Source: an uncultured Tenacibaculum sp. (GTDB taxonomy: Bacteria > Bacteroidota > Bacteroidia > Flavobacteriales > Flavobacteriaceae). From it: a DNA stretch of 64,000 bases. Positions 7,831 to 17,633 of this stretch are shown here, piece by piece. How positions within the stretch are numbered: position 1 is the stretch's first letter; each line of letters begins with the position of its first letter. The DNA lies in contig CANLMR010000007.1 of the NCBI GenBank assembly GCA_947492185.1, positions 1-64,000 of the forward strand, read 5' to 3'. The notes under the pieces are model-generated. The model was not told where the DNA came from. It did not search any database and was given only the letters and a program-made list of their open reading frames with translations. The translations under genes were made by a program, and so were the position numbers.

Positions 7831-9081
7831 TAAATACTTCTTATATAAAACGTAAAAAGCAACAACAGAAGCTAATCCTGTTAACCACATTAAACAAGCT
7901 GAAGTTATTGCAGCGCCTTTAACACCAAATAGAGGAATTAACGTGAGGTTAGTAAAATAATTAATTACAATAGCAGCTGAGGTAATGTAAAAGTTAACTT
8001 TAACTTGACCTATTGAAGATAAAAGGTTGCCATACAAACCTCGTAAAATTAAAATACCACAAATCCCAAATATTAGAATGATAAAGCTATCAAAGTATTG
8101 CGTAAATGTTGAATCAAATAAGTGTAGCACAAATTCTCCAAATAAGTAGAAAAAAGTACAGCTTAATAAGCTTATGATGGTAAACAAAATTAAATATCCT
8201 TTAGTGTATTTTTTAATAAAGCTAGTATCAGTTATTTTTTCCGTGAACGTAACAAAATCAGTAGTTATAAAAACACGAGGTAAGAATAATAAACTAAAGG
8301 GAATTAAAGAAATGTATCTATAAATTGTAATTTTTTCAGGATCTTTAAGTAAAGAACCAATCAGTAAAATATCTATTGAAAATAATAAAAGCGTTACGAC
8401 ATTAGATAAGCCACCAAATATTCCATATTTCCAAAAATCAAAATTAATAAGGTTAAGTTTTTTTGAGGTTGTATTAGAGGATAACAATAGTTTATAAAAA
8501 AATAGTATTGTTATTAATGGAGTAATCACAAAAGAAATAGAATATCCAGTTGTTCCCCAAAAATGACTTAGCACAAAAACTGAGGATATTAAAATAATGT
8601 TATATGTCACTTCTAATATAGCTAGCTTTTTATTTCGATGTTCTAAACGTACTCTAACTTTAATTATTTCAAAAAGAAATGCGGGAATAAAAACCAAAGA
8701 AAGTATGTAGAGGTAAAACTTTACTTCTTTAATTTCAAAATGATAAACATAACTAAATAAAATTATGCCAATAGTTAAAAGCAAAGACGCTATAGTTCCT
8801 TTTTTTACTACATAGTTTAATAATTGCTGTTTTTCTTCATTAGTTTTAACTATAGCTCCGTACCGAATATAACTTTGATGTAATCCAAAACCTACAAGCG
8901 GTGTTAGAAAAACTACAAAATTCCACGCATATAAAACATTTCCTAATGGTTTAGATGGAATCAATTGTAGTGCAATCCATGAGGCGAGAAATGATAATAC
9001 TCTAGAAATTACTGTAGCTAAGAATACATAACTTCCTGCTCGTTTTATAAAATCTGATATGTAGTTTATTAGCGAATTCAA
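7810..9081 (-). CDS. Oligosaccharide flippase / polysaccharide export protein (MATE-like, Wzx type)
   Basis: A 423-residue integral membrane protein with roughly 12 hydrophobic segments. It opens with AGSYVFLATVISRVLSFLAS, typical of the polysaccharide_synt/MVF-MATE superfamily. Such proteins flip lipid-linked oligosaccharides across the inner membrane. It starts with TTG immediately after the TAA of the upstream glycosyltransferase (no intergenic base), so the two are translationally coupled; no internal Met lies near the N-terminus. The substrate is unknown, and the adjacent GT4 and deacetylase suggest a capsule or O-antigen-like glycan. Confidence 0.85.
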   Translation of the reverse strand: MNSLINYISDFIKRAGSYVFLATVISRVLSFLASWIALQLIPSKPLGNVLYAWNFVVFLTPLVGFGLHQSYIRYGAIVKTNEEKQQLLNYVVKKGTIASLLLTIGIILFSYVYHFEIKEVKFYLYILSLVFIPAFLFEIIKVRVRLEHRNKKLAILEVTYNIILISSVFVLSHFWGTTGYSISFVITPLITILFFYKLLLSSNTTSKKLNLINFDFWKYGIFGGLSNVVTLLLFSIDILLIGSLLKDPEKITIYRYISLIPFSLLFLPRVFITTDFVTFTEKITDTSFIKKYTKGYLILFTIISLLSCTFFYLFGEFVLHLFDSTFTQYFDSFIILIFGICGILILRGLYGNLLSSIGQVKVNFYITSAAIVINYFTNLTLIPLFGVKGAAITSACLMWLTGLASVVAFYVLYKKYLLSLKES

Positions 9082-10203
9082 TTAGGTCAAATATAATTCA
9101 GAAAACGTTTTGGAAATGACTTCTTTGCTAAAATGTTGAGTAGCATATTCATGAAGTTCACCTTTATTGACTTCACCATGATAAACCGATTTTAATGCTT
9201 CTAATAGTTCTAATTCGTTATTTGGAGTAATTAAATGTCCGAATTTGTTAGGGAAAAATTCAGGAACACCACCAACGTTAGTACTAATTACAGGAGTTCC
9301 ACAAGAAAAACTTTCTAAAATAACACAGGGTAAATTTTCATAATTACTAAAAAGCACAAAAACATCTGCATTTTGCATGTGCTTAACAATGTCTTTATGT
9401 GGAATATGTTCAATGAAATCTATATGATTAGTAATATTCAATTTGTCAGATAAAACTTTATATTTTAAAGAGTTTTCACCAAGTAAAACCAACTTAAAAT
9501 TGGATGTAAATTCTTTAAACTTTGAAATTGTTCTAATAATTCCTGATATATTTTTGTGCTCATCCAGCATATTGGAAGCATGAAGTATAACAAAACTCTT
9601 ATTTTGGTTTATAGTTTTAAGTGTGAATAAGTTTGTGTCTACCACATTGGGAACTGGATTATAGTTTCCTTTAAGTCCAAATTGTTCCATTGAATTTTGT
9701 AAATCTTTTGAAACTGGACAGATATATTTTGCTTTTTTAGCTATGCGTTTAGAAATTAATTGTTCAATTTTTGAAAGATGTTCTACTTGAGGAGGGTGAT
9801 AACCGGTCCAATGTTCGGAAATAATAAATTCCTTTTTGAATTTCCGATGCAAGTACAAAGCAAAAACACCGAAAGGGAACAGTTTGTTGAGATGTATAAA
9901 ATCAAATTTCTCTACTAATTTTAATAACACTTTAAAAGCTTTATAAAACCTAAATATCTTACTAAAAGCATTGTTACTTGGTTTTACATATGCTATATGA
10001 GTAGAAATCCCATTAATGACTTCAGTACTAATTTCAATAGAGCTTTTTAGACTCTGATCTGATATGATATGAATTACGGAAACCTTATGTTTTAAACTTA
10101 CAGCTTCTGCATGACGCTGAATGAAATCACCATTATTTGGCAATACTCGTGAAGGATACCAACCACAAAGAAAGAGAATATGTTTTTTAGTTTTTTGATT
10201 CAA
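9082..10203 (-). CDS. Glycosyltransferase family 4 (GT-B fold)
   Basis: A 373-residue retaining glycosyltransferase. The N-terminal Rossmann domain begins ILFLCGWYPSRVLPNNGDF, with the acceptor-side glycine-rich segment; the C-terminal GT1/GT4 domain carries FVLLGENS, and NLPCVILESFSCGTPVISTN contains the E-x7-E-like nucleotide-sugar site. It adds a sugar to a lipid-linked or growing glycan at the cytoplasmic face of the membrane. It is directly followed by the flippase gene. The sugar specificity is not readable from sequence. Confidence 0.88.
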   Translation of the reverse strand: MNQKTKKHILFLCGWYPSRVLPNNGDFIQRHAEAVSLKHKVSVIHIISDQSLKSSIEISTEVINGISTHIAYVKPSNNAFSKIFRFYKAFKVLLKLVEKFDFIHLNKLFPFGVFALYLHRKFKKEFIISEHWTGYHPPQVEHLSKIEQLISKRIAKKAKYICPVSKDLQNSMEQFGLKGNYNPVPNVVDTNLFTLKTINQNKSFVILHASNMLDEHKNISGIIRTISKFKEFTSNFKLVLLGENSLKYKVLSDKLNITNHIDFIEHIPHKDIVKHMQNADVFVLFSNYENLPCVILESFSCGTPVISTNVGGVPEFFPNKFGHLITPNNELELLEALKSVYHGEVNKGELHEYATQHFSKEVISKTFSELYLT

Positions 10204-10234
10204 AAGTATTGTTTTTTCCTAGTAATAACAGAAA

Positions 10235-10258
10235 AGGGTTCTGTAGTTACAGAACCCT
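10235..10258 (-). terminator. Hairpin between barrel and glycosyltransferase genes
   Basis: A perfect 11-bp stem (AGGGTTCTGTA / TACAGAACCCT) with a 2-base loop, followed on the minus strand by TTTTCTG. It probably terminates transcripts from the outer-membrane protein genes upstream; the U-run is short. Confidence 0.6.
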
Positions 10259-10408
10259 AAAAGTAAATTAAAAATTTGATAATTATTTCTATTGCGCAAT
10301 TTTCCCCATTCACTTTAGGTGTTTAAAGTGTAACTTTATCATAACAAATATTTTTTTCAGGTTTTGTAAAATCAAACTTTGATTAGAATTCAGTCAGAGT
10401 AAACTGAT

Positions 10409-10945
10409 TTAAAAATTAATTTGAAGAAATAAACTTGTTCTACTTACCGGTTCTTCACTGTTGATGTTTATATGTTGTTCAATACCAATAGAAATAAAAC
10501 TCTTAGGTAAAAAACGAAGTTTAGCTTGCATTGGAAGACCTATGGAGCTTCTTTTAATAAAATCAGAACTAATACTTATTTCATTTTTCGGTTTGTATTT
10601 GAACTTGTTATAACTAAGACCAGCGAATAAATCTATTGAAACCCATTTTTTTGAGCCAAATTCCTTTCCATACATAACACTATACTCATCAAAAATGTTT
10701 GGTTCGTTTTCGCCTCCAAATATATTTATTGCTATAGAGGTTACTCTTCCACGGTAAGCTTTAAAGAGATGTTCTCCTTTAGAAAACCCCAATTCTGCGG
10801 AACTAGCAAAACCATTAAAAATACTTGTATTACTTCCTCCTAAAGAAAAAGAAAAACTATTAAAACGAAAACGGTCATTTTTATCTTGACCACTAAGTTT
10901 TGTTAACGACAAGGCTAAAGCCATAAAAAGTATAATTTTTTTCAT
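10409..10945 (-). CDS. Small outer-membrane beta-barrel protein (paralogue B)
   Basis: A 178-residue protein with a signal peptide (MKKIILFMALALSLTKLSGQ). Alternating hydrophobic strands follow, and the chain ends in LFLQINF, the terminal aromatic residue typical of outer-membrane barrels. It is clearly related along its whole length to the next gene upstream (shared KFRVNSFSLS/RFRFNSFSFS, FSKGxHLFK, YNIMYGxxF, WxSxDLFAGL, IxIGIEQ). The function is unknown; small OMP_b-brl barrels of this kind are usually surface or pore proteins. The pair is 44 bp apart and probably one transcript. Confidence 0.7.
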   Translation of the reverse strand: MKKIILFMALALSLTKLSGQDKNDRFRFNSFSFSLGGSNTSIFNGFASSAELGFSKGEHLFKAYRGRVTSIAINIFGGENEPNIFDEYSVMYGKEFGSKKWVSIDLFAGLSYNKFKYKPKNEISISSDFIKRSSIGLPMQAKLRFLPKSFISIGIEQHININSEEPVSRTSLFLQINF

Positions 10946-10989
10946 GCTTTTTTAAAATTGAATATGATGATTTATGAAACTAAACCTGA

Positions 10990-11529
10990 TTAAAAATTAT
11001 ATTGTAAAAACATTCCAGTTTTACTTAGTACAGAAGTGTCATTTATATTTACATTTTGCTCTAAACCAAGAGATATTGATTTATTACTTAAAAATCGAAT
11101 TTTTACTTGTAACGGAAATCCTACAGTTTTTTGAGATGTAAATTTATCATCAAAACCGCTAGAAGTGTCCAAGTTGTATTTAATATTTGCATATCCCAAT
11201 CCTGCAAAAAGATCAAATGACAGCCATTTTTTCACTTCAAAAGCCCTTCCATACATAATATTGTACTCCTCAAAACTGTCCCTAGGACTTTTGTTTCCGA
11301 AGAGAGCAAAAGACAACTCACTTGCCCCACCCGTCATAAGTTTAAATAAATGGTTCCCTTTAGAAAAGGTCAAATCTATATTTCCACCTAATCCCAAACT
11401 AATTTTATTGGATCTTGGGATACTCATACTTAAAGAGAAGCTATTTACTCGAAATTTGTCATGGTCTTCTTGACTATAGATATTGCTAATTGTTAAAACA
11501 CTAAAGAGGATTAATAATGCTTTCTTCAT
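10990..11529 (-). CDS. Small outer-membrane beta-barrel protein (paralogue A)
   Basis: A 179-residue protein with signal peptide MKKALLILFSVLTISNIYSQ and a C-terminal MFLQYNF. It is the tandem paralogue of the following gene, with the same strand pattern and a conserved FDLFAGLGYANIKY segment. Both genes lie on the minus strand downstream of a membrane-anchored AraC regulator. No catalytic motif is visible, and a role as an 8-stranded barrel is inferred from length and pattern only. Confidence 0.7.
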   Translation of the reverse strand: MKKALLILFSVLTISNIYSQEDHDKFRVNSFSLSMSIPRSNKISLGLGGNIDLTFSKGNHLFKLMTGGASELSFALFGNKSPRDSFEEYNIMYGRAFEVKKWLSFDLFAGLGYANIKYNLDTSSGFDDKFTSQKTVGFPLQVKIRFLSNKSISLGLEQNVNINDTSVLSKTGMFLQYNF

Positions 11530-11650
11530 AAAAGATTAAGTTTTTTAATTTTTGCCAAAACTAGTTTTATGAAGTTTTTTTTGTGTCCGAAAAACTCTAA
11601 GTTGCTAAAAATAGGATATATTTATAAAAATTAGGAAAGTCCTAAAACGT

Positions 11651-12736
11651 CTAACTTCTATATTGTGTAGGAGTTACGCCAGTATGTTTTTTAAAAGCAT
11701 TATAAAAAGTAGATTTAGAATTGAAACCAGATTCTAGGGCAATAGATGTGATTGTGTATTGGTTATAGTCATCATTTTGTAATAAATCTTTAGAATATTC
11801 TATTCGATATTCATTAATCAATTGATTGAAGTTTTTTGAGCTTTGCTCATTAATCAATTTAGAAAGTTGACTTGTACTTACCCTAAGTTCATTTGCCAAA
11901 GTTTCTAAACTTAAAAGGTTATCTAAAAATCTACGATTATTAATAATGTAATCTTCAATGTCTTTAAATTTTTTTAAGTTATTACTTTGTTGAGATGTTA
12001 TTTTTTTTAGGTTTCGTTCACGAATTGATTTTCGTTCTTTAACCTGACGTAACATGTATACTAATTCATAACCTAACCAATAGATTAAAATTGTAGTCAT
12101 AATACGTAAAGGATAAAAAAAGACAATAAAGTTTTGAAAGTTCAGTTGGAATTTTACACCCACAGCGAGTGCCCAAAAAGCATAGGATATTAATGCAAGA
12201 AATACAAAGGTATTTAACCATTGTAAACTATCATAACTTAAAATACTTTTGAATAAGTTCTTTTTAAACTTAATAATTCTAAAAGAATAGAAGAAAATAC
12301 TTATAGAAACTATGAAACTTATTAATTCTTCTACAGCAGTATATTTCTCATAAAACAATTCATATTCAGTTGTTGTAGAAGTATCTTTAATAAACGAAAA
12401 TGATACTACTTGAAAAATTATACTGATAATAAATACAGGAAAAACAATTTTTAAAACATTAAAAAAATGGTTTTCTATTTTTAAGTAATTTATCAGGAAA
12501 GAGTAGAAGAGTGGTGCAATTAAAAAATGCCAAGGTATCTGAATATAATCTAAAACTATAAATCCTTCAGCTAAAAGCCACGATTGTAAATTATTCAAGG
12601 CGATTACTAGAATCATTAGGTTTAAGAACAAGGTATTTCTATTTAAACCCGTTTTTTTAAATAGAAAAAAACTAAATACAAAACCGTGAATAGCACTTAC
12701 AATTAAGAATAAATTAAAAAACTCGGAAACTTGCAA
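11651..12736 (-). CDS. Membrane-anchored AraC-family transcriptional regulator
   Basis: A 361-residue protein. The first ~230 residues contain about seven hydrophobic segments (for example FFNLFLIVSAIHGFVFSFFL, FLNLMILVIALNN, IYWLGYELVYML). The last ~100 residues are an AraC/XylS DNA-binding domain with two HTH motifs: SLETLANELRVSTSQLSKLIN and ITSIALESGFNSKSTFYNAFKKHTGVTPTQYR. This layout is common in flavobacteria and implies a membrane sensor that binds DNA directly from the membrane. The adjacent barrel genes are candidate targets. The membrane-plus-HTH layout is seen; the ligand is unknown. Confidence 0.9.
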   Translation of the reverse strand: MQVSEFFNLFLIVSAIHGFVFSFFLFKKTGLNRNTLFLNLMILVIALNNLQSWLLAEGFIVLDYIQIPWHFLIAPLFYSFLINYLKIENHFFNVLKIVFPVFIISIIFQVVSFSFIKDTSTTTEYELFYEKYTAVEELISFIVSISIFFYSFRIIKFKKNLFKSILSYDSLQWLNTFVFLALISYAFWALAVGVKFQLNFQNFIVFFYPLRIMTTILIYWLGYELVYMLRQVKERKSIRERNLKKITSQQSNNLKKFKDIEDYIINNRRFLDNLLSLETLANELRVSTSQLSKLINEQSSKNFNQLINEYRIEYSKDLLQNDDYNQYTITSIALESGFNSKSTFYNAFKKHTGVTPTQYRS

Positions 12737-12895
12737 CTTCTAGTATTTTATAACGGCTGCAAGATATGTTTTTTTGAAAAAACGAACTATTTCTTTAAGA
12801 AAACTATATGATTTTTTGTGTTCAGATAAAGTGTAAGTATTAATTATTTAATTGAAAGATTCAGTGATATAATTTATATATCATTACATTTGAAT

Positions 12896-13579
12896 ATGAC
12901 AGAAATTACAGATATATTCTTCGATCTAGATCATACTTTATGGGATTTCGATCGTAATTCAGGATTAACTTTTGAAAAAATTTTTGAAGAGAAACAAATA
13001 GATCTTGATATTAATTTTTTTTTAAAAGTATATGAACCTATTAATTTGGAATATTGGAGGTTGTATAGAGATGAAAAAATTGGAAAAGCAGAACTTCGTT
13101 ATAAACGATTAAAAACAACATTCGACAAGCTTAATTTTGATATAGAAGATAGTTTAATTGATGAAATTTCTGAAGACTACATTAACTATTTACCCCTTTT
13201 TAATCATTTATTAGAAGGAGCAATTGATTTATTAGAGTATTTAAAAGGAAAGTATAATTTGCATATTATTACAAATGGTTTTGAAGAGGTTCAAAAAATT
13301 AAACTTGAAAATTCTCAAATAAATGACTATTTTGAGGTGATTGTCACTTCAGAAAGTGTTGGGGTAAAAAAACCTAACCCTAAAGTTTTTGAATTTGCAT
13401 TAAATAAAGCAAATGTAAGTGCAAACAAGGCAATTATGGTTGGAGATAGCTTAGAAGCAGATGTTTTAGGAGCTTTGTCGGTAGGGATTTCTCCAATTCA
13501 TCTGTTTAAAGGTATACCTAGTGTTGATGATAGAATAACAAGTGTTCAATCCTTGTCAGAAATCAAACAATATTTGTAG
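12896..13579 (+). CDS. yjjG: YjjG-family noncanonical pyrimidine nucleotidase (HAD superfamily)
   Basis: A 227-residue HAD hydrolase: nucleophile motif I FFDLDHTLWDF near residues 8-18, motif II ITNGF, and motifs III/IV KKPNPKVF and MVGDSLEADVLGA. Members dephosphorylate (deoxy)UMP, dTMP and modified pyrimidine monophosphates, limiting the incorporation of damaged bases. I use the ATG at 12896, not the TTG at 12890. A TACATTTG box at 12885-12892 overlaps the TTG and ends 3 bases before the ATG, which would make the mRNA nearly leaderless if it is the promoter. The family is firm; the exact substrate is not. Confidence 0.85.
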   Translation: MTEITDIFFDLDHTLWDFDRNSGLTFEKIFEEKQIDLDINFFLKVYEPINLEYWRLYRDEKIGKAELRYKRLKTTFDKLNFDIEDSLIDEISEDYINYLPLFNHLLEGAIDLLEYLKGKYNLHIITNGFEEVQKIKLENSQINDYFEVIVTSESVGVKKPNPKVFEFALNKANVSANKAIMVGDSLEADVLGALSVGISPIHLFKGIPSVDDRITSVQSLSEIKQYL

Positions 13580-13612
13580 TAATTAACCCGTTGAAAATTA
13601 AGAGTACACTTT

Positions 13613-14161
13613 ATGAGAAAAAAGCAAATTTATTGTTTACTAGCCTTTGTATCCCTGTTTTTAAGTGCTTGTATTGATAATATAGATTTTAATCAAGCAG
13701 AGAATTTTGAAGCAACACCTGTTGTTGCACTTTCTTTGGTAAATGCAGATATTACTCAAAATGATTTAGTAGTTGGAGGTGCTGAAGTAGGTTCAATTAC
13801 TCAAACATCTGAGTTTACAGTTTTAGATAACGATACTGCTAGAAATAATTTAGAGCGAGTTGTTCTAAGATTCGAAATTAGTAACCAGTTTAATAGAAGT
13901 TTTAGAGTAGATTTTATCTTTCTTGATGAAAATGATGTGAGTACAAATAATGACATAACACTAAATGTTACAGCTAATAATACTAATTTTACTCAAGAAA
14001 ACGAGATTGTTGTAGCAAATAATCTTAGCTTTTTAAATTCAAGAAAAGTACAAGTTGTACTAACATTATTGCCAAGTACAGATGGTTCTACTATTGATAT
14101 AAATGTACCAACTACATTAGATTTTAAATCGGCAGGAACCTTTTATTTTAGAGTTAACTAA
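13613..14161 (+). CDS. Putative lipoprotein, hypothetical
   Basis: A 182-residue protein with a lipoprotein signal (lipobox LSAC at about residues 17-20). A beta-rich, asparagine-rich body follows with no motif I recognise (NNFERVVLRFEISNQF-like strands and a VTANNTNFT stretch). It lies 8 bases before a DUF5723 outer-membrane gene and is probably cotranscribed with it, suggesting a shared role at the outer membrane. No functional prediction is justified. Confidence 0.7.
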   Translation: MRKKQIYCLLAFVSLFLSACIDNIDFNQAENFEATPVVALSLVNADITQNDLVVGGAEVGSITQTSEFTVLDNDTARNNLERVVLRFEISNQFNRSFRVDFIFLDENDVSTNNDITLNVTANNTNFTQENEIVVANNLSFLNSRKVQVVLTLLPSTDGSTIDINVPTTLDFKSAGTFYFRVN

Positions 14162-14169
14162 TTTAACAT

Positions 14170-15543
14170 ATGAAGAAGATTTTTTTAGTAGTATTGATGT
14201 TAATTACGTATTCGTTAACGTCTCAAAATAAACAAATACTCTACGGTTTTGATAATATACCGCAAACATTATTATTAAACCCGGGTTCAGAAACAAATTA
14301 TAAATATCATATAGGTATTCCGTTAATATCTGGAATATCTGCACATGCAAATATTTCTGGTTTTACTATAGCTGATTTATTTAGAGCAGATAATGTTGAC
14401 TTTAACACTAAATTAGATAATGTTATAAATCAACTAGGAAATAACGATTATATTTCATTAAATACTCAGATAGAAATTATAAATGCTGGATATCAGTTAA
14501 ATGATAAAGATTACTTAAGCGTAGGATTTTATACTGAGCTAGATGTTTTTTCAAGTATTCCTAAAGATTTTTTAGAATTATTAAGAGAAGGTAATGCTGG
14601 GAATATTAATAGGAGCTTTCTTTTTTCAAAAGTCAGTGCAAAAGCAGATGCAGTAGGAGTTCTTCATTTTGGTATATCAAGAAAGTTAAATGAACGTTTT
14701 ATAGCTGGAGCAAGATTAAAAATTTATTCTGGAATGTTAAATGTACTTTCTAATAATAATCAAGGTAGTTTTACAACAAGATTAAGTACTAATGGTATTT
14801 ATCAGCACACATTAAGTAATCTTGACTTAACTGGATATTCTTCTGGTTTTTATAATGATAATGGAGGGATTGAGTTAACTACAAGTGATGTGCTAGGGAA
14901 TGCTTTTTTTGGACCAAATTTAGGTTTGGGAATAGATCTTGGTTTTACATACAAAGTTGATGAGCAAACAGAATTTTCTGCGAGTTTATTAGATATAGGT
15001 TTTGTTAATTATTCCGATAAATTAAGAAATGGAACAGTTGAAGGGAATTATGTTTTTGACGGAATCGAATTTCAGTATGATGGTACGAATCCTAATTATT
15101 GGCAAGATTTAAATGATGATTTAGATGCCAATATTCCTCGAAGCGAAAATAAAGATTCATATTCTGTAATGCGTCCAATTAAATTTAATGCTGCTTTGCA
15201 TCATTACTTCGGTAAAACAAGGAAAGAGGAAACATGTTACGATATTTCTTATCGAAATTATTTTGATAATGCTGTTGGAGCACAATTATTTTCAGTTATT
15301 CGTCCTAATGGACCACAATTTGCATTTACAGGCTTTTATCAGAGAAGGTTGTCGCAAAAATTTACAACAAGAATAACATACACGGTTGATGATTTTTCAT
15401 ATACTAATTTCGGTTTAGGTATTTCTGCACATATTTGGAAGGTGAATCTTTATGGTGGTATTGATAATCTATTCAATCTTTCCGATATTGCAAATGCTAA
15501 TAGTGCTTCATTTCAATTCGGTATTAATATGTTATTCAAATAA
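14170..15543 (+). CDS. DUF5723-type outer-membrane protein
   Basis: A 457-residue protein with signal peptide (MKKIFLVVLMLITYSLTSQ), then GFDNIPQTLLLNPG and IGIPLISGISAHANISG. These resemble the start of the PorV/FadL-like barrel family called DUF5723 in Bacteroidota (mature proteins begin with 'Q..G....pq....NPa'). The body has repeated strand pairs (AGARLKIYSGMLNV, FNAALHHYFGK, VNLYGGIDNLFNL) and the chain ends in an aromatic-lysine FGINMLFK. It is probably an outer-membrane barrel. It sits between a lipoprotein and another exported protein in a three-gene cluster. Confidence 0.7.
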   Translation: MKKIFLVVLMLITYSLTSQNKQILYGFDNIPQTLLLNPGSETNYKYHIGIPLISGISAHANISGFTIADLFRADNVDFNTKLDNVINQLGNNDYISLNTQIEIINAGYQLNDKDYLSVGFYTELDVFSSIPKDFLELLREGNAGNINRSFLFSKVSAKADAVGVLHFGISRKLNERFIAGARLKIYSGMLNVLSNNNQGSFTTRLSTNGIYQHTLSNLDLTGYSSGFYNDNGGIELTTSDVLGNAFFGPNLGLGIDLGFTYKVDEQTEFSASLLDIGFVNYSDKLRNGTVEGNYVFDGIEFQYDGTNPNYWQDLNDDLDANIPRSENKDSYSVMRPIKFNAALHHYFGKTRKEETCYDISYRNYFDNAVGAQLFSVIRPNGPQFAFTGFYQRRLSQKFTTRITYTVDDFSYTNFGLGISAHIWKVNLYGGIDNLFNLSDIANANSASFQFGINMLFK

Positions 15544-15545
15544 AG

Positions 15546-16289
15546 ATGAAAAATATACTGGTTTTACTTTTGTTTTCTGTTTCTGTTTACGCTCAGAAGA
15601 GTATTAATAATTATAAATATATTATTGTTCCTAAGCAAATGGAAACTTTTGACGAGTCAGATAAACATCAAACTAGTTCTTTAACTAAGTTTTTATTTAA
15701 TAAAAATGGATTTACTGCCTTCTTAAGTGATGAAGATTTGCCTAAAGATTTAGCTCTTAATAAATGTTTAGCATTAAAAGCAATAATAGAAGATGGCTCT
15801 GGAATGTTCTCTACCAAAGCAAGCTTAGTTTTAAAAGATTGTTATAATAATATTGTATTTAAAGGAGAAGAAGGTAAAAGTAAAATTAAAGACTATAAGA
15901 AAGCATATCATGATGCCATAAGGAAATCATTTAGTTCGATAAAAAGATTGAGTTATCATTATAAACCTATAGAGAGTAATAAAAAGTCTTTAGACTTAAA
16001 TGTTTCAATGAAAAGGAATAAAAATGTTGAATTAATTAAAAAGAATTTTACATCTGCTGAAGAATTATTAACTAAATCTTTTGATTTATTTGCTTTTTCT
16101 ACTGAAACAGGCTATGAATTAAAGGATAAAGAATCTAATTTAAAATTTCAATTGTTAAGAACATCTAACCCAGATATTTTTATAATTAAAGATAAAAATG
16201 GGGTTTTACTCAAAAATAATGGAGTTTGGATGGCGCAATTCTATGAAGGAAGTACAATTGTTATGAAACCTTATAAGGTTAAGTTTTAA
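15546..16289 (+). CDS. Exported hypothetical protein
   Basis: A 247-residue protein with a short signal peptide (MKNILVLLLFSVSVYAQ) that starts 2 bases after the DUF5723 gene stop, so it is cotranscribed. The body NNYKYIIVPKQMETFDE and SSLTKFLFNKNGFTAFLSDE recurs in flavobacterial hypotheticals as I recall, but I cannot name a domain. The C-terminal half is lysine-rich and beta-like (VLLKNNGVWMAQFYEG). Its last 4 bases overlap the convergent rarA gene. It is likely a periplasmic partner of the upstream barrel (inference). Confidence 0.65.
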   Translation: MKNILVLLLFSVSVYAQKSINNYKYIIVPKQMETFDESDKHQTSSLTKFLFNKNGFTAFLSDEDLPKDLALNKCLALKAIIEDGSGMFSTKASLVLKDCYNNIVFKGEEGKSKIKDYKKAYHDAIRKSFSSIKRLSYHYKPIESNKKSLDLNVSMKRNKNVELIKKNFTSAEELLTKSFDLFAFSTETGYELKDKESNLKFQLLRTSNPDIFIIKDKNGVLLKNNGVWMAQFYEGSTIVMKPYKVKF

Positions 16290-17557
16290 TATTTGTATTT
16301 ATCTTTCCAGCGTTGTTTTAGAGTCGATCTAAAATTATTTTCTCTTTGATTATTTCCTGGTTCATATAACTTAGTATTAGTAATTTCATCAGGCATAAAT
16401 TCTTGATTAACAAAATTGTTTTCATAATTATGAGAATACAAATAATCTTTACCGTAATCTAAATCTTTCATCAATTTGGTTGGAGCATTTCGCAAATGTA
16501 ATGGAACTGATAAATCGCCAGTTTTTCGTACTAAGTTTTGAGCTTCACCAATAGCTATATAAGAAGCGTTACTTTTTGGAGAGTTTGCTAAATACACAGC
16601 ACATTGACTTAAAATTATTCTTGATTCAGGGTAACCAATTACAGAAACTGCCTGAAATGTATTATTAGCTAAGATTAATGCTGTTGGATTTGCGTTACCA
16701 ATATCTTCACTTGCAGAAATAAGCATTCTACGAGCAATAAATTTTACATCTTCTCCGCCTTCAATCATTCTAGCTAACCAATAAACAGCTGCATTAGGAT
16801 CATTTCCTCGGATAGATTTAATAAAAGCAGAGATAATATCATAATGTTGTTCACCAGTCTTATCATATCTAACCGTATTTTTTTGAATTTTTGAAAGTAC
16901 CAATTCGTTGGTTATTTCAACTCTATCTTCAGATGCTACTAAAAGTTCAAAAATGTTCAAGAGTTTTCTTGCATCACCACCAGAAACCTGAAGTAAAGCA
17001 TCTGTCTCCTTTAAAATAATTTCTTTTTGTGACAATAGCTCGTCTTTTTCAATAGCTCTATTTACAAGATCTATCAAATCCTGTTTGTCAAAGGAATTTA
17101 AAATGTATACTTGACAACGAGAGAGTAGGGCAGGAATTACTTCAAAACTAGGATTTTCAGTAGTAGCTCCAATCAAGGTTACCCACCCTTTTTCTACTGC
17201 ACCTAGTAACGAATCTTGTTGAGATTTACTAAATCTATGAATCTCGTCAATAAATAATATTGGATTTTTTTGAGTAAATAAACCTCCACTCTTTTTTGCT
17301 TTGTCAATAACTTCACGAACATCTTTTACCCCTGAGCTAATTGCACTTAAAGTATAAAAAGGGCGCTTAGATTCATTAGCAATAATATTTGCTAAAGTTG
17401 TTTTTCCAACACCAGGAGGACCCCATAAAATTAATGAGGGTATTATTCCCTGACGAATGTGTTGTGTCAGAATACCATTTTTGCCAACTAAATGTTGCTG
17501 ACTTAAATAATCATCAATTGTTTTAGGACGAACTCTTTCTGCCAAAGGTGCACTCAT
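16286..17557 (-). CDS. rarA: Replication-associated recombination protein RarA/MgsA (AAA+ ATPase)
   Basis: A 423-residue clamp-loader-like ATPase: Walker [10 protein letters not shown] at about 46-54, Walker B FIDEIHRF at about 102-109, sensor [10 protein letters not shown] and an arginine finger LLSRCQ. The C-terminal MgsA-type tetramerisation domain ([39 protein letters not shown]) is present. It acts at stalled replication forks with SSB. The length is normal. It is divergent from the rhomboid gene. Confidence 0.95.
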   Translation of the reverse strand: MSAPLAERVRPKTIDDYLSQQHLVGKNGILTQHIRQGIIPSLILWGPPGVGKTTLANIIANESKRPFYTLSAISSGVKDVREVIDKAKKSGGLFTQKNPILFIDEIHRFSKSQQDSLLGAVEKGWVTLIGATTENPSFEVIPALLSRCQVYILNSFDKQDLIDLVNRAIEKDELLSQKEIILKETDALLQVSGGDARKLLNIFELLVASEDRVEITNELVLSKIQKNTVRYDKTGEQHYDIISAFIKSIRGNDPNAAVYWLARMIEGGEDVKFIARRMLISASEDIGNANPTALILANNTFQAVSVIGYPESRIILSQCAVYLANSPKSNASYIAIGEAQNLVRKTGDLSVPLHLRNAPTKLMKDLDYGKDYLYSHNYENNFVNQEFMPDEITNTKLYEPGNNQRENNFRSTLKQRWKDKYKY

Positions 17558-17611
17558 AACGTAAAAATAGTAAAGTTTTCTGACAGAAATTCGGAATTTT
17601 TAATATGGATT

Positions 17612-17619
17612 TATTTTTG
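17612..17619 (+). promoter_or_regulatory. Candidate -7 promoter box for the rhomboid gene
   Basis: TATTTTTG matches TAnnTTTG and ends 14 bases before the ATG at 17634. At the -33 position the sequence is TTC instead of TTG. Confidence 0.4.
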
Positions 17620-17633
17620 TAGTTTAATTAATC

